A stretch of 64,000 bases of DNA, taken from Gammaproteobacteria bacterium Milos-ODIII6 (GTDB taxonomy: Bacteria > Pseudomonadota > Gammaproteobacteria > Chromatiales > Chromatiaceae). The stretch is from NCBI GenBank assembly GCA_029228645.1, contig JAPTHR010000002.1:186001-250000 (forward strand), written 5' to 3'. The number at the start of each line of letters is the position of its first letter. The first letter of the stretch is position 1. A program made the translations under genes and the position numbers. This document shows, one piece after another, positions 18,006 through 26,309 of the stretch. The notes under the pieces are model-generated. The model had not been told where the DNA came from, did not search any database, and saw only the letters and a list, made by a program, of their open reading frames with translations.

Positions 18006-18576
18006 AGTCTTCTCCGTCTTCAAAAGGCAGTTATGAGGACACCAACGGCAACCCAGCCCAGAGCAAAATCCGCGCGGTCGAGGGCTACCGGAAAACTGCA
18101 GGCATCCGAGTACTTATAAAGCGATGCATGGGAGTTGCTTGTGCGATATCAGGCCGAGTACCCGACCCGTAATTCAAGCTCGTGTTCGCAACTCCGCTCG
18201 CCACAGTCGCGTCAATTCGCTGCGGCATATTGTTTTTCTGCTTGTTATTGTTTTCTAATTCGAGGAAAGGTTACCGAAAAGAAAAAAAACCTCCCAGCCC
18301 CAACAGGCTAATCCAAGTGAAGTTCATTCACCTGCCGAAATCCACTCCGGTCATGCCGACGCGCCCAAGAGTTTTCCGGGAGTACATGCTGACTGCTGCG
18401 TTCCAGGCAGATGTCCACGAAGAGTCCAGGAAAATGTCTGGTCCTGTGCATGGCTTGTTCAACTCACAGTGAAAACCCTTGGTCGCTTGGCGAGACGACC
18501 CAACAGGACTCGACTTTCGCGCACCCGGTCTGCAAGGTGGCAGAGAATGACCGCTGCAATCCAGGAGAGCAAAGCC
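18006..18576. other. Divergent intergenic region between cytochrome operon and protease gene
   Basis: No supported gene lies in these 571 bp. On the minus strand a TATAAG -10 candidate (18113-18118) could serve the cytochrome operon. An AT-rich block at about 18225-18295 stands out from the GC-rich background and may hold the protease promoter. A ribosome-binding AGGAG at 18563-18567 precedes the protease ATG. Confidence 0.5.
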
Positions 18577-19401
18577 ATGGGTGTAACGCTTACCCGCTTG
18601 ATCCTGCTGCTGAGCTATCTGTCAGCCGCAGGCGCGACCTACGCCGACAAACTCGCCATTCCCGGAATCGTCGGCGAGGACGATCGAGTGATCCTCGACT
18701 CCTGGGACCACCCCTGGAGCGCGATCGGGCGACTCAACTTCACCACCGGCGGGTTCTGCACCGCCACCGTGGTCGGCCCCCGGCGTGTACTCACCGCCGC
18801 ACACTGCCTGTGGAACCGGCGCACCGCGCGTTGGTACCCGCCATGCGCACTGCACTTTCTCGCCGGCTACCGGCGCGGCGACTACAAGGTGCACGCCCTG
18901 GTATCGCACATCCAGATCGCACCGGGCTACCAGGGCAACGCGTCCCGACCGGAGCTGGACTGGGCCATCCTGACCCTGGATCGCGACGTTTCCGACAGTA
19001 CCGGGGTTATTCCCTTTGCCGAGCAGGCATTGCAGCGCAAGGACCGCCTGCTGCAGGCCGGCTACAGCCGCGACCGCCGTCACCTGCTCACCACGGACCG
19101 GTCCTGCCAGGTGGCGAGCATGGCGACGGCGGGAAACCTCCTGCTGCACGACTGCGATGCGACTTTCGGCGACTCAGGCTCTCCTCTCCTGGTGACCGAC
19201 GAGAACGGGGATTACCGGACGGCCGCCGTGCACATCGCGATGCGGGTCAGGAAAGGGAAAACACTCGGGGTGGGGGTAAGCTCGGCTGCCGCCAGGACAT
19301 GGGTCGAGACCCATCCCGTGACCCAACCCCTCGGGGGAGTCAAGGCCTGCGAAATCTCACCCGATCGATACCCCGTGGCCATGGCATCGACGCTGCCCTG
19401 A
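18577..19401 (+). CDS. Secreted trypsin-like serine protease
   Basis: The 274-residue protein has a signal peptide (TRLILLLSYLSAAGATYA) and a chymotrypsin-fold domain. The triad is visible: His in VLTAAHCLW, Asp in LDWAILTLDRDV and Ser in ATFGDSGSPLL. The N-terminal part reads IPGIVGEDDRVIL, unlike the IVGG of a zymogen cleavage site. It resembles bacterial V8/trypsin-like secreted peptidases. The ATG at 18577 is preceded by AGGAG at 9 bp. Longer in-frame starts (18469, 18547) would bury the signal peptide. The substrate is unknown. Confidence 0.88.
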   Translation: MGVTLTRLILLLSYLSAAGATYADKLAIPGIVGEDDRVILDSWDHPWSAIGRLNFTTGGFCTATVVGPRRVLTAAHCLWNRRTARWYPPCALHFLAGYRRGDYKVHALVSHIQIAPGYQGNASRPELDWAILTLDRDVSDSTGVIPFAEQALQRKDRLLQAGYSRDRRHLLTTDRSCQVASMATAGNLLLHDCDATFGDSGSPLLVTDENGDYRTAAVHIAMRVRKGKTLGVGVSSAAARTWVETHPVTQPLGGVKACEISPDRYPVAMASTLP

Positions 19402-19479
19402 AACAAGGACATCGACGGCCCAGAGGGAGCCACCACCTGCCGCGCAAAAGACAGAGACAAGCCAGCGGCCAGCAGCCAT

Positions 19480-20676
19480 TCAGGGAAGCCTCGGGCGGAC
19501 CAAGCCGGCCGCCTGCTGCGCCGCCTTCCTCGCTTCGGTGACACCGTCTCCCCGCGCCAGCGCGACACCCAGACGCCGGTGCTCGAACGACTCGGGCTTG
19601 CCGAACAGGCGCACCTCGCTGTTGGGGATGCGCAACGCCTCGGCGACGCCCTCGAACGCCACCCCGCGCGATTCCAGGCCACCGTAGATCACCGCGCTGG
19701 CGCCGCAATGGCTCAGTCGGGTATCCACCGGCAGGCCGAGGATGGCGCGCGCATGCAGGGCGAATTCGCTCTGGTACTGCGTGACCATGGTCACCATGCC
19801 GGTGTCATGCGGACGCGGGCTGACCTCGCTGAACAGGACTTCATCGCCGCGCACAAACAGCTCGACCCCAAAGATCCCGCGCCCACCGAGCTCGGCGGTG
19901 ACGATTCCCGCAATCTCCCGGGCCCGCTTCAAGGCCGACATACTCATCGCCTGCGGCTGCCAGCTCTCGACGTAATCCCCCCGCTCCTGGCGGTGCCCTA
20001 CCGGCTCGCAGTAGTGCGTTTCGAGATCACCGGAGGGTCCGACAGCCCTGACCGTCAGGAGCGTGATCTCGTAATCGAAGGCCACCCGCTGCTCGACGAT
20101 GACTCGGCCTCGATTCACCCGTCCGGCATGCATTGCGTAATCCCAGGCGGAGGCGAGCTCCTCCTCCGAGTCGACGCTCGACTGCCCCTTGCCGGACGAG
20201 GACATGACCGGCTTGACGATGCACGGATATCCGACCGTCGCCGCCACGCTGCGCAACTCATCGAGCGAATCGGCAAAGGCATAGCGCGAAGTCGGCAATC
20301 CCAGCTGTTCCGCCGCCAGGCGGCGTATGCCCTCGCGGTTCATGGTCAGCTGCGTGGCATAGGCAGTGGGAATCACCTCGGCCAGGCCATCCGCCTCGAT
20401 GCGCGCCAGCTCGTCGGTCGCAATCGCCTCGATCTCCGGAACGATCAGGTGCGGACGCTCGTGCACCACCAGCTGGCGCAGCGCCGGCGCGTCGGTCATA
20501 TCGATCACGTGCGCCCGGTGCGCCACCTGGTGACCCGGGGCATCCGGATAGCGGTCGACCGCGATCACCTCGACACCGAAACGCTGCAATTCGATGATGA
20601 CCTCTTTGCCGAGTTCACCGGCGCCCAGCAGCATGACGCGGGTGGCACTTCGACTCAGCGGGGTTCCTAAGTGCAT
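19480..20676 (-). CDS. purT: Formate-dependent phosphoribosylglycinamide formyltransferase (PurT)
   Basis: At 398 residues this is close to E. coli PurT (392). It is an ATP-grasp enzyme: N-terminal [31 protein letters not shown]-grasp core [15 protein letters not shown] and [19 protein letters not shown], and the metal-binding block [30 protein letters not shown]. It makes formyl-GAR from formate, ATP and GAR in purine synthesis, independently of folate. The ATG at 20676 is preceded by GGAG and matches the family start, whereas the frame stays open to 20859 without family sequence. It converges on the protease gene. Confidence 0.97.
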   Translation of the reverse strand: MHLGTPLSRSATRVMLLGAGELGKEVIIELQRFGVEVIAVDRYPDAPGHQVAHRAHVIDMTDAPALRQLVVHERPHLIVPEIEAIATDELARIEADGLAEVIPTAYATQLTMNREGIRRLAAEQLGLPTSRYAFADSLDELRSVAATVGYPCIVKPVMSSSGKGQSSVDSEEELASAWDYAMHAGRVNRGRVIVEQRVAFDYEITLLTVRAVGPSGDLETHYCEPVGHRQERGDYVESWQPQAMSMSALKRAREIAGIVTAELGGRGIFGVELFVRGDEVLFSEVSPRPHDTGMVTMVTQYQSEFALHARAILGLPVDTRLSHCGASAVIYGGLESRGVAFEGVAEALRIPNSEVRLFGKPESFEHRRLGVALARGDGVTEARKAAQQAAGLVRPRLP

Positions 20677-20784
20677 GGGTTCGCTCCGATATTGCAACGC
20701 CAGGGATGCCAGCTTAGCAGCGGCCCTGTTTTTCGGAACAGGGTATATTTGGCTGCGACGCTGGCGACTGACAGGGCAAAACCG

Positions 20785-21303
20785 ATGAAAACCACGAGAA
20801 GGCGGCTTCTGAAGGTCACGATCTCCAGCCTTGTCGTACCTTGGCTGGAGCGCGCTCATGGTCTGAGTCTGTCACTCAGCGACAAACCCGCCCCCTATGC
20901 TGCCCTGCCCAGCTACCTCGAGACACTTCTGCCTTCAGAAGGCCCGATGCCGGGCGCGATTGCAGCAGGGGTACCGGCAGCCATCCTGGAGAAGGCGAGT
21001 GCCACTCCAGGCTATGACCGTCTCCTGCTTGACGGCAGCCTCTGGCTGGAGCGGGAAGCGCGTCGTACCGCTATGGTCACGTTCAGTGGTTTGAGCGAAG
21101 AACAGCGCGTTCACCTCATCACACGAGCAGAAAATTCCCCGGAGGGCTCTCTCCCGCGAGTGTTTTTCCGGCGTACTCACAGGGACGCGCTGGAAATCTA
21201 CTATTCGAAACCGAAGGTTTGGGCTGCGCTCGGATATGGCGGTCCGCCACAACCCCTGGGATATCCCGACTATCGAAATCCCCCGCAGAACAGTGGCCGG
21301 TAG
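20785..21303 (+). CDS. Gluconate 2-dehydrogenase subunit 3-like protein (GMC partner)
   Basis: The 172-residue protein has a twin-arginine-like leader ([21 protein letters not shown]). A small helical domain follows: [18 protein letters not shown] and [37 protein letters not shown]. The last block is typical of the gamma subunit of membrane gluconate/sorbitol dehydrogenases. Such subunits carry the FAD subunit through Tat. Its 3' end overlaps the start of the GMC gene by 68 bp in another frame, showing tight coupling. The cytochrome subunit usual in such complexes is not nearby. Confidence 0.85.
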   Translation: MKTTRRRLLKVTISSLVVPWLERAHGLSLSLSDKPAPYAALPSYLETLLPSEGPMPGAIAAGVPAAILEKASATPGYDRLLLDGSLWLEREARRTAMVTFSGLSEEQRVHLITRAENSPEGSLPRVFFRRTHRDALEIYYSKPKVWAALGYGGPPQPLGYPDYRNPPQNSGR

Positions 21304-22984
21304 CGACTTGGATCAGAAGAAGACCACAACCCCAGGTATCGTGATCATCGGGAGTGGTGCCGGTGGTGCCGCTGCAGCCTGGGCCCTGACCCGCCTTGGT
21401 ATGCGGGTACTGATGCTGGAGGCAGGACCTGCGTACGACCCCCACAGCGACTACCGGCTGACCAGCCCAGACTGGGAGCGGACTGGCTTCCCCATGAAGC
21501 CGGGTGCTCAGATTCCCTACAGCGTCGCGGAGTTACAGCCACTTGCCCCCGAATATGACCAACTCCGCTCCTGGCGCCGCCAGGGAGTTCAACTCAACCC
21601 GGGGAATCGACGATTGGCGGCCGCCTACAGCCACGTCGCGGGCGTGGGTGGCAGTACGCTGCATTACACCGGCGAAGCTCACCGCATGCATCCGCGCGCG
21701 ATGCGACTCAAGACCGATTTCGGCGTGGGCGCCGATTGGCCCCTCAGTTACGAGGAGTTGGAACGCTTTTACCTCGAGGCGGAAGGAGTCATAGGGGTGG
21801 CCGGACCCGAAAATGATCCGTTTCGACCGCGCAGCGCGCCTTGCCCTCTGCCAGAACATGATCTCAGCCATGCGAGCCAACGCCTCGGTAAGGCATTTGA
21901 CACCCTGGGACTGAGTTGGGTGCCAAACAATCTCGCGGTAGCCTCTGAATCGATACATGGGCGCCCACCCTGCAACTATTGTGGGCAGTGCCGTCGCGGC
22001 TGCCCTCGACGCGACAAGGGCAGCGCCGACATCACCTTCCTGCACCAGGCGCGTCAAACTGGCCTTATGGCCCTGCGAACCGGCGCCAATGTGACCCGGA
22101 TTGAAGCCGGCCCAAAGGACCGCGTAAAGGGAGTGCATTACCGCGATGGAGAAGGCCAGGAGCACTTCGCCCCCGCGGAGGTCGTTATCGTCGCCTGCGG
22201 GGCTGTCAATACGCCGCGCTTGTTATTGATGTCGCAGGACTCTTACGCACCGGAGGGGCTCGGCAACGAAATGGGTCAGGTGGGCAAGAATTTCATGGAG
22301 ACCCTTGCCTGGACCAGCTTGGGTCTGCACCCGGATCGACTGGACGGGCATCGCGGTCTGCCTGCCGATGCCATCTGCTGGAGCTTCAATGCGCCCGACA
22401 GCATTCCCGGCGTAGTGGGCGGCTGCCGTTTCAATCCCGCCCAATTGGAAGCGGATATCGCAGGACCTCTAAGCTACGCAACGCGTGTCACCGGAGGCTG
22501 GGGACGTAAGCACATGCGTCGCATGCGCGAAACCTTCGGGCACGCTCTCGGCGTGAGCGCCATTGGGGAATGCCTGCCGAACCCTGGCAGCTTTATAGAC
22601 CTCGATCCGGACAGGAAAGACTCTGCCGGACAGCCGATTGCCCGGATTCACAGCCACCTCGGAGAACAGGAACTCAAGCGACTCGATTTCATGGCAAACA
22701 ATTGCCGCGAGATCCTCGCAGCAGCCGGTGTAGACGAGTTATTCGAGGAGTACGGCAATTACGACTTTTTCAACACCACCCACGTCTTCGGCTCGTGCCG
22801 AATGGGAACGGATCCGGACGAATCGGTGGTGGACGGGGACCTGCGCTCCCACCGCTGGCGGAACCTTTTCGTAATGGACGCCAGCGTCTTTCCGAGTTCC
22901 GGTGGTGGCGAGGCGCCCTCACTGACGATTGCGGCGTTGGCTATCCGCGCCTCCCGCAGGCTATGGGAGGGAAAAATCAGTTAG
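21236..22984 (+). CDS. GMC family FAD-dependent oxidoreductase (gluconate dehydrogenase-like)
   Basis: This encodes 582 residues. A Rossmann FAD motif (IVIIGSGAGGAAAAWALTRLG) sits near residue 35. GVGGSTLHYTGEAHRMHP is the GMC signature region, and a Cys cluster CNYCGQCRRGCPRRDKGS, found in membrane-dehydrogenase relatives, lies near 245-262. The C-terminal active-site block is HVFGSCRMGTDPDESVVDGDLR with FVMDASVFPSSGG. It probably oxidises a sugar or alcohol in the periplasm, with its Tat-bearing partner encoded just upstream. No cytochrome subunit is adjacent; the operon of c-type cytochromes at 15.7-18 kb is a possible but unproven acceptor. Confidence 0.9.
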   Translation: MAVRHNPWDIPTIEIPRRTVAGSDLDQKKTTTPGIVIIGSGAGGAAAAWALTRLGMRVLMLEAGPAYDPHSDYRLTSPDWERTGFPMKPGAQIPYSVAELQPLAPEYDQLRSWRRQGVQLNPGNRRLAAAYSHVAGVGGSTLHYTGEAHRMHPRAMRLKTDFGVGADWPLSYEELERFYLEAEGVIGVAGPENDPFRPRSAPCPLPEHDLSHASQRLGKAFDTLGLSWVPNNLAVASESIHGRPPCNYCGQCRRGCPRRDKGSADITFLHQARQTGLMALRTGANVTRIEAGPKDRVKGVHYRDGEGQEHFAPAEVVIVACGAVNTPRLLLMSQDSYAPEGLGNEMGQVGKNFMETLAWTSLGLHPDRLDGHRGLPADAICWSFNAPDSIPGVVGGCRFNPAQLEADIAGPLSYATRVTGGWGRKHMRRMRETFGHALGVSAIGECLPNPGSFIDLDPDRKDSAGQPIARIHSHLGEQELKRLDFMANNCREILAAAGVDELFEEYGNYDFFNTTHVFGSCRMGTDPDESVVDGDLRSHRWRNLFVMDASVFPSSGGGEAPSLTIAALAIRASRRLWEGKIS

Positions 22985-23163
22985 GCGACTTCCGCCTGAG
23001 GGTGCAAAGGTTTGCAACGCGGGGGCAACGCACTCTGTCACCCAGGATCAAGGTCCACAACTTTTTCAGAAGCATACTTTGGAGCGTGGGAGAGAAGGAT
23101 TCACTTTAAAGTATCCTGTTGGCTTCCAGCCGATGAACGTTTACCGAATGCGTCTGTTTCACA

Positions 23164-23183
23164 TTCATTCGAGTTCATTCAAG
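23164..23183 (+). repeat. Tandem 10-bp repeat upstream of exchanger gene
   Basis: Two adjacent copies, TTCATTCGAG and TTCATTCAAG, lie about 70 bp upstream of the exchanger ATG, followed by an AT-rich stretch (TTTATCTTAATATG) that may be a -10 region. This could be a regulator half-site pair. The rest of 22985-23249 shows no gene. Confidence 0.35.
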
Positions 23184-23249
23184 TGCTCTTTATCTTAATA
23201 TGCGCCAAGCAGCTTGCCTTCTTTGACTCCATCGGCAGAAGCACCCGCC

Positions 23250-24665
23250 ATGAGCAAAAGAAAAAAACCCCCTGAACAAAAGCCGCTGGTCTGCCCACCG
23301 CGTCGACCGGTGCCACCGGGCTCTTCCCCCGAACTGGAAGCGGCCGCGGCCGGGCTGCCGGACTCCTCGGAGGCGATCAATTGCGAGCTGCGGCAGGAGG
23401 GTATCGACCCGGAGCGCCTCTCCATCTTCCACTTCGGGCGACCCGGGGACCTGTGGCGTTATCCCTATCCGCCCTGGGCCAGGCGCATGGCCATTGCCCT
23501 GGTTCTTTGGGCTCTGGTCCAGACTGCCGGACTGGCAGGCCTGATCCTGCCGAACGCTCTCAGCGCGGCATTCTCGCTGCTGGTCGGCCTGCTGGTGCTG
23601 CAGGGCGCCTGCGACGCCTTTCTCACGGCCACCGTGCGGCTGGCGGCGCGGCTGCGCTGGGATCACTATGTCGCCGGCACCGTGGCCGAGATCCTCTCCA
23701 CCCTGCCGGAGCTGGTGGTGATCGCCTTCCTGGTACCGGTGAGCCCACAGGCCGCCTTCGTGATCGCGATCGTCACCATCTACAACAACACCCTGGTGTT
23801 CAGCCTCTATTCCTACTTTCTGCCCAAGGACCAGCGCGGCAAATACCTCATGCCCACCACCATCACCGAGGTCGGCACCCAGATCCTCATTGCCGGCGCC
23901 GCCCTCGGCCTGATCCTCGGCCTGGTGACGATGGCCTTCTCCACCGGAAGGCACCCGAAGTCGAGTTTCGAGGCACTCGACCTGGTGATCATCAGCGTAC
24001 TTTTCCTGGTGATCTTCGGGGTCTACCTCTACAAGCTGGTTACGGGCTACGCGAGCGAGGAAGAGGCCGTACGCGAGGCGCTCGAGCTCAGCGATGAGGC
24101 GGTCGAGCAGCGCAAGACGCTGGTATACAAGGACGTGCAGCAGAGCCCGCTGTCCGTCATCAGCGGCCTCATGCTGGTGGGCATCGCCGGCGCCCTGCTG
24201 GGCGGTGAGCAGGTCGCAGCCTTCGCCGAGACCACCATCACCGAGCTCGGCCTGAACACCATCCTGACCGCGATCCTGCTAGCTGGCTTCGCCGGCATGT
24301 CGGAGTACGTGATCCTGTGGAAATCGCACCGCAAGGGTGAGTACGGGATAGCGCTGGCGAATGCGTTTGGCGGGATCACCCAGGTCATGTTCCTGGTGCT
24401 GCCATTCACCCTGCTCGCGATCGGCATCTACCAGGGGCTGATCAACCCGAACCACCCGGATCTGCCAATCCAGTTCACCCTGAGCAACGTGTTCCTGCTG
24501 GGCTTCCTTTACCCCACGCTGTCGGTGCTGGCGTCGCTACTGGAGTCGGATCACACCTTCAACCTGCTCGACACCGCCATCATGACCATGATCGTGCTGC
24601 TGCTGATCCTGTTGCTCGCGACCTACGGTGCGCAGGAAGGATCCCTGGTGCTGCCTCCACGCTGA
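23250..24665 (+). CDS. CaCA/NCX-type cation exchanger membrane protein
   Basis: The 471-residue protein has a cytoplasmic Pro-rich N-terminus (about 70 residues) and roughly ten transmembrane helices. Two homologous alpha-repeat regions carry acidic residues: GTVAEILSTLPELVVIAFLVP in the first half and AGFAGMSEYVILWKSHRKGE with FGGITQVMF in the second. This is the inverted-repeat layout of Ca2+:cation antiporters. A charged cytoplasmic loop (SEEEAVREALELSDEAVEQR) separates the halves. The transported ion cannot be told. The ATG at 23250 begins MSKRKKPPEQ; an in-frame TTG at 23214 is less likely. Confidence 0.82.
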   Translation: MSKRKKPPEQKPLVCPPRRPVPPGSSPELEAAAAGLPDSSEAINCELRQEGIDPERLSIFHFGRPGDLWRYPYPPWARRMAIALVLWALVQTAGLAGLILPNALSAAFSLLVGLLVLQGACDAFLTATVRLAARLRWDHYVAGTVAEILSTLPELVVIAFLVPVSPQAAFVIAIVTIYNNTLVFSLYSYFLPKDQRGKYLMPTTITEVGTQILIAGAALGLILGLVTMAFSTGRHPKSSFEALDLVIISVLFLVIFGVYLYKLVTGYASEEEAVREALELSDEAVEQRKTLVYKDVQQSPLSVISGLMLVGIAGALLGGEQVAAFAETTITELGLNTILTAILLAGFAGMSEYVILWKSHRKGEYGIALANAFGGITQVMFLVLPFTLLAIGIYQGLINPNHPDLPIQFTLSNVFLLGFLYPTLSVLASLLESDHTFNLLDTAIMTMIVLLLILLLATYGAQEGSLVLPPR

Positions 24666-24799
24666 GGTATTCCTTATCGAAAAGACTCCGCGAGCAAGCT
24701 CGTTGCTACCGCAAGCATGGACATAAGCTCGCCTCGGAGCAGCCTCGGCCGCGAACCCGATCACTCACCGGCGAAGTGCAGAGTGGCCCTGCGACAGGC

Positions 24800-25123
24800 T
24801 CAGTCGCAGCCGTCGTCCTCGACCACGGGCTCATCTTCCCCGGGCGGTGGTGGATGCTTTACGCGCACGAACATCATGTTGTCGATGCGCTCGAAGTTCT
24901 CGTCCATGGCGCGCCTGACGGTTGCGTATTCCAGCCCGTCATAGATGAAAACGCCCCCTCTTTGCTCCTGCTTCAACTGGCTCACCGTCGGCTGAAACAG
25001 CCGGCGCTCTTCCCAGCTGAGATCCGCCTCTCGCTCGCCGGCATAAACCGGCCCGCTGATGGCAGCAGCCAGGACATACCCACAACCCAACTGCACCCGT
25101 GTTTTCCTAGCCATGACATCCAT
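24800..25123 (-). CDS. Hypothetical exported protein
   Basis: The 107-residue protein starts MDVMARKTRVQLGCGYVLAAAISGPVYAG, a plausible signal peptide. A conserved-looking body follows (LSWEERRLFQPTVSQLKQEQ, VFIYDGLEYATVRRAMDENFERIDNMMFVRVK), and the tail is Pro- and acid-rich. GGAGG lies 9 bp before the ATG at 25123, and an ATG at 25114 is also possible. I do not recognise the family. It ends 134 bp from the convergent exchanger gene. Confidence 0.6.
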   Translation of the reverse strand: MDVMARKTRVQLGCGYVLAAAISGPVYAGEREADLSWEERRLFQPTVSQLKQEQRGGVFIYDGLEYATVRRAMDENFERIDNMMFVRVKHPPPPGEDEPVVEDDGCD

Positions 25124-25241
25124 CTGATACCGCCTCCAACAATGGTCCCTTCGAAGCCATTCCCCCGAAATCGGGGCGCTTGAGAGGACCTTTCCTTCCC
25201 AGTATGTCATCTGCAGGTTCAGCCACCAGTCCACGGAAGGG

Positions 25242-25270
25242 TTAAACCGGCTTTTTTCCGCATGTATAAG
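25242..25270 (+). promoter_or_regulatory. Sigma-70-type promoter for the response regulator/kinase genes
   Basis: TTAAAC (25242-25247) and TATAAG (25265-25270) are separated by exactly 17 bp, with a TG before the -10 (TGTATAAG). The predicted start near 25277 leaves a leader of about 40 bp to the ATG at 25316, or 140 bp to the TTG at 25418. Confidence 0.6.
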
Positions 25271-25315
25271 GAGCTAGCCCGAACGAGTTAATTCGATCCT
25301 TTTTGGCCCTTCGAG

Positions 25316-26098
25316 ATGCCAGGCCAGGGTCTGGTCGCTTGTGACACGTGTGGCAGAGGCTATTCTTTCCTGTTATTAATCAACGCTCGACTACTTGGCT
25401 ATCAGGGAACCGATACGTTGCTTCTGCTCCTGGCGGACGATCACGGCCTGGTCAGAGAGGGACTGAAACACACCCTCGCTGATCTGCACGACGACCTCAG
25501 CTTCCTGGAGGCGGGCTCGGCCTCAGAGGTCCTGACCGCCCTGGAAGCCAACCCGGACACTGCGCTTGCCCTGCTCGACCTGGTGATGCCGGGGAGCAAC
25601 GGCTTCCAACTTCTGACGCAGGTGTGCGACAAACACCCCGAACTCCCGGTCGTCATCCTGTCCGCCTCGGCCGATCCGGTGCAGATGCGCAAGTCGCTCG
25701 ATATCGGCGCTGCCGGATTCATCCCCAAGCACGCCTCTGCCGAGATCATGCTCTCTGCGTTGCGCCTGGTGCTCGCCGGCGGCATCTATGTTCCGCCGGA
25801 CATGCTCCTCTCGCCGGACCCGGCGCCGACCGACGCCACGGACCCAGCCGACACGGACGCCGGCCCGGATGCCCTGGACGACCTCACCAGCCGCCAGCGG
25901 ATCGTGCTCCACCATCTCGGGCGGGGCCTGTCGAACAAGCACATCGCGCGCGAACTGGGTCTGGCCGAGAACACGGTCAAGATCCATGTGGCGGCGATCC
26001 TGCGCACACTCGGGGTCAGTAATCGCACCCAGGCCGCTCTCGTTGCGCGCGAGCGGCGACTGCGACAAGAGATCGACTCGGATGAAGCCGCCGAGTGA
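25316..26098 (+). CDS. LuxR/NarL-family response regulator
   Basis: Up to 260 residues are encoded. The receiver domain begins LLLLLADDHGLVREGLKHTL and carries the phospho-acceptor Asp in LALLDLVMPGSNGF, Ser in VVILSASAD and Lys in FIPKHAS. An Ala/Asp/Pro linker follows, then a GerE/LuxR helix-turn-helix (LTSRQRIVLHHLGRGLSNKHIARELGLAENTVKIHVAAILRTLGVSNRTQA). The first 34 residues are not family sequence. A TTG at 25418, preceded by AGGGA, may be the real start. The hybrid kinase 211 bp downstream is the obvious partner candidate. Targets are unknown. Confidence 0.9.
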   Translation: MPGQGLVACDTCGRGYSFLLLINARLLGYQGTDTLLLLLADDHGLVREGLKHTLADLHDDLSFLEAGSASEVLTALEANPDTALALLDLVMPGSNGFQLLTQVCDKHPELPVVILSASADPVQMRKSLDIGAAGFIPKHASAEIMLSALRLVLAGGIYVPPDMLLSPDPAPTDATDPADTDAGPDALDDLTSRQRIVLHHLGRGLSNKHIARELGLAENTVKIHVAAILRTLGVSNRTQAALVARERRLRQEIDSDEAAE

Positions 26099-26309
26099 TC
26101 ACCGCGAGACCTTGTGCAGGCCTGTTGCGGCCGGGTACGCGACCGGATGCCTCGCCGCGCCCGTCACCCCGTCGAACGATCTGAGTTGTTCAGCACCCGC
26201 GCCAACACCGTGTAGGGTTGTTTGTCGGGACGCCCACCCCGCCCCGGCTTGCCCAACCCCGCCAGGCTGAGATCGAAAAACCGGTGCGAGCACGTATGGA
26301 GCGATCCAC